From: Portulaca oleracea
Taxonomy: Eukaryota > Streptophyta > Magnoliopsida > Caryophyllales > Portulacaceae
Direction of reading: 5' to 3'
DNA: 64,000 bases
Assembly: GCA_029582165.1 (NCBI GenBank)
Contig: CM055876.1
Span: 14,259,001 to 14,323,000, forward strand
In this document: positions 43,795-52,862 of the stretch, piece by piece
Numbering within the stretch: position 1 is the stretch's first letter
Layout of the letters: each line of letters begins with the position of its first letter
Program-made: the position numbers and the translations under genes
The notes under the pieces: generated by a model
Told to the model about the DNA's origin: nothing
The model's input: only the letters and a program-made list of their open reading frames with translations
Database searches by the model: none

Positions 43795-45818
43795 AGCGGC
43801 CGGTCAAGCTCAAGGCCATTAGAGAATGGCCGGTACCAGTGAATGTGAAACAACTTAGGGGGTTTTTGGGCCTTGCAGGGTACTATAGGAAGTTTATCAA
43901 AAATTATGCCTCCATTAGCAAACCCCTTACTAATATGATGAAGAAAGGGGCTTTCGAGTGGAAAAATGACACTGGTCAAGCTTTTACAGCCCTTAAGGAT
44001 GCCCTTACATCAGCACCTGTGCTCGGGGTGCCAGACTTCACTAAGCCCTTCGTCGTCGAAACTGATGCATCAGCCAGTGGGATAGGGGCTGTTTTGATGC
44101 AAGAAAACCACCCCTTGGCATACATTAGTAAATCTCTAGGGCCAAGATGGCAGCATCTATCGGTATACAAGAAGGAGCTACTGGCGTTGGTGTTTGCTAT
44201 TCAAAAATGGCAACAATATCTCACCGGAAGTAAGTTTATTGTACGGACATATCAAAAGAGTCTTAAGTGGCTCTTGGAACAAAAAGTGAGCACCCCTTTC
44301 CAACAACTGTGGCTATCTAAGTTGTTGGGGTTTGAATACGAGATCGAGTACAAGAAAGGGCGTGAAAATGTTGCAGCTGATGCCTTGTCCCGGGTACCAA
44401 GTTCAGAAGTGCTATGCCTGGCCATTTCTATGGTACAATCTGACATTCTTCCTTTGATACGACAAAGCTACAAGTTGGACCCGATGCTACAAAGGTGTGT
44501 AGATTCGCCCTCCTCAACTCCTCCTAAATTTTCTGTGGTTGACGGGTTCGTAAGGAGGAAGGGTAAACTGACTGTTGGACCCGACGACCACCTTAAAGGA
44601 ATCATTTTGCAATGGGTACACGACTCTCCTACAGGGGGGCACTCTGGTCGGGATGCCACACTCAAAAAGCTCCAGCAACTGTTTTACTGGAAGGGAATGA
44701 CGAAAGATGTGCAAGCTTATATCCGAAAATGTGTAGTATGTCAGTCTTGTAAGTATGACGCAACAGCATCGCCGGGGTTAATGCAGCCACTACCGATCCC
44801 AGGGGCAATCTGGCAGGATATATCTATGGATTTTATTGAGGGGTTGCCCAAATCCTTTGGTTACCAAGTGATATTGGTTGTGGTAGATCGGCTCAGCAAA
44901 TTCGCTTACTTCATCCCCTTGAAGCACCCTTACACAGCTGTTGACGTGGCTCAGGCTTATTTGGATGATGTGTTTAAAATACATGGATGGCCTAAAACTA
45001 TTGTCAGTGATCGAGATGTCGTCTTTCTCAATCAATTTTGGCAGGCATTATTTACAATACAAGGCACGAATCTCCTCCTGTCCTCCGCCTACCACCCACA
45101 AACTGACGGTCAAACAGAGGTTGTTAATCGTACCTCGGAGACATATTTGCGATGCATGTCTTCCGAACGCCCTAAGGAGTGGAGTAAATGGTTACCGGTA
45201 GCCCAATGGTGGTATAACACCACTTTTCATACAGCCGCTCAAATCACGCCATATGAAGTGGTTTTCAACCAACCACCACCTGTTTACCTCCCTTATTTGC
45301 CTGGAGAATCATCAAATGCATTGGTTGACAGGACGTTCCAAAGGCGGCATGATATGATTCAAACACTCCAATTCCATCTTTTGAGGGCCCAACATCGAAT
45401 GAAGTTACTAGCTGACAGGCATAGGACCGACAGGGAATTTCACCAGGGTGATTGGGTATGGCTCAAACTTCAACCATATCGTCAACAATCGCTGCAACGG
45501 AGGGGGAACGAGAAGCTGAGCCCACGGTTCTATGGCCCTTTCCAAGTCATACAGAGGGTGGGAAAAGTTGCTTACAAACTCAGTTTACCAGCTGACGCAC
45601 GGATCCATCATACTTTTCATGTATCCCAATTGAAGGCATTCAGGGGGGAATTGCCGGAAAAACCGCACATACCCACGGGATTACATGGGAGTTGCGCAGA
45701 AGGAAACTACCAACCAGCTGCGGTATTGGATCAGAGATCACTGAAAAGGGGCAGGAGTGTCACCACTCAATATCTAATAGCTTGGGAAAATCAACAGGAT
45801 TCGGAGGCATCTTGGTAG
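43795..45818 (+). pseudogene. gypsy RNase H, integrase and chromodomain
   Basis: Domain order: RT thumb ([15 protein letters not shown]); RNase H ([40 protein letters not shown]), in which the usual Asp of RTDQ is Tyr ([10 protein letters not shown], 44245-44274); integrase zinc finger ([20 protein letters not shown]); rve core with [16 protein letters not shown] and [10 protein letters not shown] (D, D, E all present); GPF module ([20 protein letters not shown]); and a chromodomain ending [21 protein letters not shown] at 45816-45818 follows EASW; the frame then continues EEDVLKQQFPEF, so the stop is premature. The chromodomain places the element among chromoviruses. RNase H is probably dead. 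Confidence 0.9.
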
Positions 45819-45889
45819 GAAGAGGATGTCCTTAAGCAGCAGTTTCCGGAGTTCATGGCTTCAATCCAGACTTGAGGACAAGTCTGTGG

Positions 45890-45904
45890 TTATGGGGGAG
45901 GGTA
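45890..45904 (+). promoter_or_regulatory. gypsy polypurine tract
   Basis: TATGGGGGAGGGTA lies directly before the 3' LTR and would prime plus-strand synthesis. Confidence 0.8.
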
Positions 45905-46202
45905 TGATATAGGAAAGACCAGTGGTGTCTAAGTTATCATTTTCCTATTTTCTCTATTTCAGTAATTTTGTCAATTTTATTATTTTCTGCTAGTAGCCTT
46001 GGTACACCTGGCAAGGAATATGTCAGAGTTTGTTATAATGGGATGGAAGGTGTATGGGGAGGTCATTCTGATTATTATTGATGCAATAAAAACTACCCAC
46101 ATCATTCTCCTATTTTCTCTCTAGTCTCTGCATTATACTGTTTCATTGGGTTTTAGTAATCTCGAGGGAATTCTCCATATCTACCCCTCCTGGTTGTCTG
46201 CA
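45905..46202 (+). repeat. gypsy 3' LTR
   Basis: 298 bp, identical to the 5' LTR except at six positions. It is followed by CCATTGGT (46203-46210), the same bases that follow the 5' LTR, and then by unrelated TRIM sequence. Confidence 0.9.
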
Positions 46203-46210
46203 CCATTGGT

Positions 46211-46446
46211 GGCCTACGGAGTGGGTGGCCTGGGAAGAGCCCAGCCGTGACCCAACGTGGCCGTGACCAACGAGGACGTTGGCCCTTAAGGGGGGTCGAT
46301 TGTTACGGGTCTTATGCCATTGCAAGGTATGGGACTTATCCCACATCGGTAGAATGGGATATCGGTGTGGGGTTTATAGATCAAATGGGCTCTCTCTCCT
46401 ATCAGACTAGTATTTTGGGATGAGCTCTCCTGTTTGATCTGTAACA
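46211..46446 (+). mobile_element. 3' half of a TRIM-like LTR element fused to the gypsy 3' LTR
   Basis: A short GC-rich internal piece (GGCCTACGGAGTGGGTGGCC onward) is followed by polypurine tract AAGGGGGG (about 46289-46296), then an LTR from TGTTACGGGTC to CTGTAACA (46301-46446, about 146 bp, TGTTAC/GTAACA inverted ends) with the TRIM-typical CCCACATCGG. Its 5' LTR and primer site are missing; gypsy sequence stands in their place. Confidence 0.8.
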
Positions 46447-47600
46447 AAAATACATTAGAAGGTTTTAATTTCTCGGTAGTAACAATAGAATAAAAAAGAA
46501 ACTATCCATAACAAAGATGGTAAGAAACAGAATTGCAGAATATGAGTTCCTGATGAATTTAATAACTGAAGCGTAGGATTACGCTTGGAAGATTTCATAT
46601 CAAACTTACAAAGGCTGTGTAGTTGTAGCATTTCCCACCAAAGGAGTGGCATAACCAGACATCATTTTGAAAGTCGTACATATCAAGCATTAACCCTCTA
46701 ACACCGTTCTGCAAGAGAAACAAAAAGGTAACACATTTAAAAACAGTCATCATAGCTCATGCTCCTAAGGATCGTTGTATGATCTACTACTTTCCCCTTT
46801 CAGCAGTTCGAGGGGGCATGAGAATGATTACTTTTCATTTTATTTGCATGTTCACATATGATTACTTTTTATTATATGTAAATAATTGCACATCTAGCTC
46901 ATTGAAACCACAGTTGCGCATATGATATTTTACAATCGTGAAAAGTAATAAGCATACTTAACTAACACCAGTGGGTCTTATAAAAAGCAAATATGGTGGC
47001 ACTACTACATAAAAAGTTAGAAACCACGTGATTAATAAAAGATGAGGAAGATACCTACGGTAGGTTTTGTTTCTTTTTTGTAACAAGCCAAGTTGAGTCA
47101 ATTGACAGAGATTAAAGAAAAAAGTTAATCAGGAACTAGTTAACTATTGGAATGGACAGGTACCCTAGAAAACAAACGAATCAAAACCTAATTCATGATT
47201 CAACCAGTATTAGCTGCCAAATAAATCTGCATATTCAATTAAAAGTATCAGAAAAATTGATATAAACAAAAGCTCAATACAAAAAGAGTTGGACATGTGA
47301 AATTGGGAAATGCATGTTATTGATTGAAGGATGACCTGAAGAGCAGAGGCAAAGTTGAAGAGCAGAGCAGCAATAAGCGGCAGCCTTGACAGTGCTCTGA
47401 AATTCTGCAAGTTTAAGCGGGGAATTAATCAGTTATGACTTACGATGAAGCTAAAGCAGCAGCATATAGATGAAATTAAGAGCGAAAGAACCTTCATTGA
47501 TGATGATTAATTAATGGAAAGTGGGATGAATAATGTTCCTTGTGGTACTCCCAGAGAATATGAGAGGAGTTGAAGGTTTGTAGGAGACACAAAGCATTGC

Positions 47601-49022
47601 ACTTGCACGTCTCATGAACATGGTGATTTGGGCGCTGTAGTTATTCGCTGCCAAGTGCATGCCAGGTTTGCCGAGTAATTTCTCTATTTTAAATTTATCA
47701 TGTCTTGAATTTAAATAGCAGTCGCTGGTTTGATTAAAAAAAAAAGGACTATGATAACCGTCTTGACTCAAGATGGTTCTTAACCATCTTGAATTATTCA
47801 TATTTCACATTTTTGTAACTTTTATTAATATTTTCTTTAATAATTATATATATTTATCAATTATAATAATATAATACTTATTAGCTAGATGAAAAAAATA
47901 TAATAATAACCTAATTTTATCAATCATAGTAGAAAATCCACATTTTATACATAGTTTTGTATATATGAAATAAATATAAATAAATAATTATTTTTAAATT
48001 ATTTATAAGTTGTAGTAACCCTAAAAATAATGAAACATACCTTTAGAATGATTTAAATACACTTACATTTCACTTTATTAATGATTTAGAAGAAATGTAA
48101 GATGGTTAAGAGCCATCTTGCGTCAAGAATCAAGATTTTTATCATTTTCGTAAAAAAAAAAAACACATAGTTAAGTTTTTATTTAAATCTATCAAAATTT
48201 ACCAAAATTTATCAACACTTAACAAAATTTATCATAATTAAAAGATCACAAATTTTTTAATTTTGGTATATTAGAGTGAATTTGTTAAAACAAACTTACC
48301 AAAAATTATTAAAACTTACCAAAAATTACTAAAACTTAACTTTTACCAAATTACTTTTACCCATGAATTTGGCAGGCCTCTAATATGTAGAACTAATTAT
48401 GTTGATAAAAAAAAAAGAAACATGACAAATACACCAATAATTTTCATCACTATGAAACTATGTTATCTTCTAATGGATGGTAAGTTGCGGTTGAGGATGA
48501 ATTGGTAATTTACTGATAATGTTGATAAATTAATAATTTGTAAATAGAATGAATAAAGGTGGAAAGATATTTATAATTTTTAATAAGGTAATGTGAATAT
48601 GTGAGTAAGGAATAGTGAAGTAGGAAAGTCATTACTTATTAAATAAATAATTTTTGTTTTATTTTAATAATTTATGAAGAAGTGTAGTAAACAAAAAATA
48701 GCAAGATAGATGGGACAAAGTCTTTATACCTAAATATAATATTATTAGTATTGCTAATATAAAGCGTTAAATATTAACAGTCAAAGTATTGCGTCGAAAA
48801 ATGTGAAAAAGTAAACTGGACAAATTAATTAGGAGTTTTTAACACTTATACTCCCTTCGTTCCATATTAATTGTCGTTCTTTGAAAATCGTGCAATCAAA
48901 TTGCAAAAATTTTACTATAAATTTCTCAATATACAACGAGTTTATATATAAAATTAGCACCATTATATTCGTAACAAAATATACTATCATAAAAGTATAA
49001 TATTGCAATTGTTAATAACATA
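47601..49022. other. AT-rich intergenic DNA with MITEs
   Basis: No gene. It contains the inverted-repeat element at 47751-48145 and half of a Stowaway-like end at about 48851 (ACTCCCTTCGTTCC). Confidence 0.4.
47751..48145. mobile_element. MITE with AAGATGG..AACCATCTT inverted ends
   Basis: The left ATGATAACCGTCTTGACTCA, then AAGATGGTTCTTAACCATCTT, matches the reversed right end ATGATAAAAATCTTGATTCT with its own copy of that palindrome. Non-coding. Confidence 0.6.
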
Positions 49023-49259
49023 CTCCGTCCGTTTTCTTTTATTTGTCATTTACGCTTTTCGAGGTTCATCTTAAATCAACAATTTCACACATAATATTTT
49101 CATTAAAAAAATACAATATTATACTTTTACAATAATATTCTTTATTTTGAATCTAATGATATCAATTTTGTGCAATGACTCATTATACAAATTAAGACAT
49201 TAGCAATCAAAGTTTTTGATACAATTATCTACGGGACACTTATATAAAAACGGAGGTAG
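49023..49259. mobile_element. Stowaway-like MITE (Tc1/mariner), 237 bp
   Basis: CTCCGTCCGTTTTC at the left and reversed CTACCTCCGTTTTT at the right, flanked by TA on both sides (49021-49022, 49260-49261). Confidence 0.75.
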
Positions 49260-49690
49260 TATTATGTAAGAAATTATCAATCAAAGATTGACATCGGAGC
49301 CCGTGAAAGTCAAAATTATAACAATAATATGGAACAGAGAGAGTAAGACTTAGGGCGTGTTTGTGTAAAGCAAAATCGTCTTTTAGGAAAATTGTTTTCC
49401 CTGTAAAATACTCCATTTATATCAAAACATCCAATATCACTAATATCACTATTTGATTGGTAACTTGTAATATAACATTTTATTAACGATTACAATATTA
49501 TACTCTTAGGTTTAATGATAATAATTTAATTTCACAAATAATTGTATATATTAAAAAATTTATGAGCAAAAGTTTTAAGATTTGACTTCGCAATTTCGAG
49601 AGATAAATAACATGGAGTAGTTTTTCATAGAAAACGAATTCTCAAATGAATTTTTCCTCAATTTGGTACACAAAAAACAAACGTTAAGAT
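49260..49690. other. AT-rich spacer
   Basis: Nothing supported. The fragment GGGCGTGTTTGTGTAAAGC at 49353 is MITE-like but has no partner end. Confidence 0.3.
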
Positions 49691-50255
49691 TATCATCAGT
49701 GTGACATTCGGTGGTGGTGGTGCCCTCGTTCGTATCTCTCCCCTCCCTCTTTCAAACCTCGGCTAGCCCCTGTTTTCTCTCTCCGCCTTCCACGACGGCA
49801 GCCACGGTGGCAACGCCGCCACCACTCCCGCTTGCGTGCTACTCGCGCGGGTGGACGAACTCACCGTCATATCACTCCCCAATGCTCATCGCCTGCGCCG
49901 GATCCGTCGAAGTTACGACCACCGGTGTCGATGTCGGTGCCGGTCCCGGCTTTCTCTCTCAACCTATAGAAGATCGGAAAGTTTCTCGGGGATGGCGGAA
50001 CCGGCGGCGTAGGTGGCAGCGGTATCTGCAGCTGTGGCTGTGAAGTATCCATTACACGCGGCGGCGCTAGGGTTTGCGATTGCAGCTGTTGTTATGGCGG
50101 CAAAACCAGAAGAGAGTGGAAAAGGGCTTGAACGAGTCTGAGAAAGAGGTTCAGGGAGAACCGGAGAAAGAGCCCGATGACAGAGGGAGAGCCCGAGAGG
50201 GAGTTGTTGGAAAGTTTGGGCCGTCAGGTTAAAATTTGGACCGGAAAAAGGCATT
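49691..50255. other. GC-rich island with open frames on both strands
   Basis: Base composition jumps (GGTGGTGGTGCC, GCGGCGGCGC) against AT-rich flanks. Frames at 49711-50043 (plus) and 49964-50254 (minus) have no recognisable domain; their Ser/Thr/Pro and Arg content follows base composition. It may be a captured piece of a gene leader or first exon. Confidence 0.3.
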
Positions 50256-50264
50256 ATACTTAAA

Positions 50265-50505
50265 AAAAAATAGGATTATTAGGTGATAATATACTGAACT
50301 TTAGGGATATTGGACAATAATGCATTGAACTTTTTTCTTGGACTCTTAATACACAGAACTTTGAGGGTATTGGACAATAATGTACTCAGTCCGATTCAGC
50401 TGGTGTTTGATGTGGTTGTTGTCCTACTTTGAGGTGTCGTTTTTCTATTTTTTTTTTTAGAAAATTTTTTTATTGTGTAAGAAAGTACACATAAGCAGGA
50501 TGACG
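50265..50505 (-). repeat. TATTGTCCAATA-family repeat, copy 2 (inverted)
   Basis: Reverse complement of the 35450-35668 copy, from GGATTATTAGGTGATAATAT to AAGAAAGTACAC. Confidence 0.7.
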
Positions 50506-50506
50506 A

Positions 50507-50716
50507 GGGGTGCGTTTGGTTGGTCAATAACCCCGGGGAATTGGTTAATTTTCCCGGGTTGACTTATTTTCCCCATGTTTGGAGCGGGTTGACTTCGGGA
50601 AAATTTTCACGATGGGCCCACCATTTTCTCCATTTTCCTAGAGAGCTAAGGGAAATTTTTCCCAAGGAAAGTTTTCCCCGGGAAAAGTTTCCCTGGGGTT
50701 CCTACCAAACACTGCC
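50507..50716. mobile_element. MITE with GTGCGTTTGGT ends
   Basis: The left GGGGTGCGTTTGGTTGG and reversed right GGCAGTGTTTGGTAGG, with GGGAAAA/TTTTCCC-rich arms. It sits exactly between two inverted copies of another repeat. Target duplication unclear. Confidence 0.5.
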
Positions 50717-50910
50717 TAATATATTTTTTTTGGAAAAAAATAGAAAAACGACGCCTCATAGTAGGACAACCACCGCGTCAACCACCAGCTGAATTGGTAT
50801 GAGTGCATTATTGTCCAATACCTTCAAAGTTCAATGTATTAGAGTCCAAGAAAAAGTTCAGTGCATTATTGTCCAATAACCCTAAAGTTCAGTGTATTAT
50901 CGTCCAATAG
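50717..50910 (+). repeat. TATTGTCCAATA-family repeat, copy 3
   Basis: Forward copy of the family at 35450; it forms a head-to-head inverted pair with 50265-50505. Confidence 0.7.
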
Positions 50911-52269
50911 AAATTAAATGCAATGTCACAAATCAATAATAGAAGCGTAATAATTTGTTAAAGTATTCGATAATATTTGTCAAATAGAAATTAAAATCAT
51001 ATAAAAATTTAAAAAACACAATCATGAAGAAGAAAACTTGAACTTAAAACTTGAACTTATTTTGAACTTATTATTTATTTTGCAAATTTATCTTGAATTT
51101 ATTTAATTTATTTTGAAGAGAAAAAAAAACTGAAGAGGAGATAACTTTTGTACCAACTATCCAACCTCCAAAGTCCAACCTGAGCTAAAGTCGAATTATT
51201 ATTAAGGTTGTTTATTTTTAAGCAAACTAACAGTGACAACAGTATTTTTTATATAAAATATTCCATTTTCTTTAAAGAATTAATATTTGTCTTTTTTATA
51301 TATCAAATTTTGGAAAAATAAATTGCAAGAAAGATATGTTAATAATACGAGCTAGTCAATATTCATCCTAACCCAGGGTCAAACTATTAATAAGGATGTT
51401 CTTTTTGAAAGCCATACACGCTTAGCGTGTATATCAAAACTATTATGATTTAAAAAGACACAAAATTAAAAGGCCTACAAGAGGTAGTATAAATATTAAA
51501 TATTAAAAATAAAAAGTGAAAAAGTTAATGTCACGAACTTTAAAAATAGTACATAGCAAAACAACCCCTTCAAAATAATGGATGTTTGCCATTTGTGACC
51601 ATATCCCAAACGGATATTGCTACAAACTTTCTTTTATCATTTTCTCAAGATACTACATATTAAAAGAGTTTAGTTTTTCGATTCAATTAAAAAGAAATCT
51701 TCATTATTTCACTACTCCCTTCGTGTTTTTAATTGTCGCCCCGTTTGTCGTGTTGTTAACTTAGATCGTTAATTTTTTAATATATATAATGATTCATCGT
51801 ACAAATTGATACTGTTAGATTCGTATTAAAAAATACTTTTAGAAAAACATAAAATAAATTTTTTTGATAAAATGTTATATGAAAAATTATTGAAGAAAGA
51901 TGAACCTTGAAAAGCATGAAAGTTAGTTATTTAAAAAAGAATAGAGTAATTATTTGAGGTATTTTTGGACATTAATATATTATATTTAAGATATATTGGA
52001 TAATACTATATTAGTTTTAAAGTACACGGAAAACGTGTGGGCTTAAAAAAATACCTTATAAAATAAAAATTTAGGCATTTATTTTCTCACAATTGCTTTT
52101 CAGAATAAGTTTTGAATATGTAACATTAGGAATTGTAATAAATATTGGATATCTCATTATGTTTGAATGACTTTCATTTACAATCTTCCAAACTCATCCA
52201 TGTATGTAACACAACAAAATTGACCGCCTTTTTTTTTTTGGGGGGGGGGGGGGGTCTTCAACCCAATTT
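50911..52269. other. AT-rich intergenic DNA
   Basis: No gene. The end-like motif CTCCCTTCGTGTTTTTAATT at about 51716 and sequence through 51950 are a Stowaway-like copy related to 55783-56010. A T9G14 run lies at 52231-52253. Confidence 0.4.
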
Positions 52270-52862
52270 TAAGTTAAGGTCAAATGACAACTTACTCCTA
52301 ATACTCCATTTGCATGAGAGGTTAGGAAACTTGTGTGCATTATCTTCATTAACATTCTCATTGACATAAAAGTTATTTCTCAAATTATCCGATTGTGTAC
52401 AGTGTACGTGTTACTAAAGTAGGGTTTTTTTTCCCCTAAAGTTACATTACTTTGATCAATAAAAAAGTATTTTAAATATGAGCTTCAGCTCAATTTCCCC
52501 CTTTGATAGGTAGAAAGAAATTGACAATAAAATGGAGAGACAGATACAAAGAATTGATACAATCAATAGGGCTATAACAAAAAGGCCATATTCTACATAA
52601 TAATTTGACGAGCATGAGGGAGAAAAGGCGTTGGATGTCTGAGCTGATGCTTTCAGTGCATACCACTTTAACAACTGAACCATTGGCCAGCAAAACCAAT
52701 TTGATCCTAATCTTTCGCAGCAAACAATCCCACCCACACTCAGCCTCCCTCGTTCCTCCACTCAAAAAAAAAAAAAAAAAATGTTGTACGATAAAATGCA
52801 GCAATTTACATGATGGCAACAGAGGTGCTTGCCTTGCACGTATTTACTCACAGGAAACGTAT

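Larger units (their letters stand above)
40915..46451 (+). mobile_element. chimeric insertion: Ty3/gypsy chromovirus plus TRIM end, one shared TSD
   Basis: The 5-bp duplication AAAAT flanks the whole (40915-40919 and 46447-46451). The paralogous intron has a single AAAAT at the empty site (AGTAAAATACATTAG, 54728-54742). The left end is the gypsy 5' LTR (TG..); the right end is a different, shorter LTR (..CA) belonging to a TRIM-like element. The gypsy 3' LTR ends internally at 46202 and has no duplication of its own. Details are in separate entries. Confidence 0.85.
39300..47600 (-). pseudogene. PI-PLC X-domain gene, proximal copy, broken
   Basis: This is a paralogue of the intact gene at 52863-57429. 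Recognised exons on the minus strand: e1 47492-47497, e2 47336-47404 (signal peptide), e5 46610-46708, e6 40593-40895, e7 40274-40497, e8 40093-40179. Exons 3 and 4 (Cys-rich region and the THNSFA catalytic His) and exon 9 (C-terminal anchor) are absent. Exon 6 lacks one base near 40777 (CATCAATACC against CATCAAATACC), which shifts the frame. A 5.5-kb retroelement sits in the intron between exons 5 and 6. Homology continues 3' to about 39300 (compare 52270-52770). It cannot encode the enzyme; a truncated transcript is possible. Confidence 0.85.

Noticed and set aside
40915..46451. A simple gypsy insertion with its own 5-bp target duplication
   Set aside because: The bases after the gypsy 3' LTR (CCATT) do not match AAAAT; the duplication is found only after the extra TRIM LTR.
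47210..47410. Separate small secreted protein at 47210-47410
   Set aside because: It is exon 2 (signal peptide) of the broken proximal PLC copy read into its intron.
49711..50043. 110-residue Ser/Thr/Pro-rich protein
   Set aside because: Composition follows the local GC-rich sequence; there is no domain, splice or promoter support, and an equally long frame lies on the other strand.
52231..52253. T/G homopolymer as a structured element
   Set aside because: A T-run followed by a G-run is simple low-complexity DNA and prone to sequencing error; no function can be supported.
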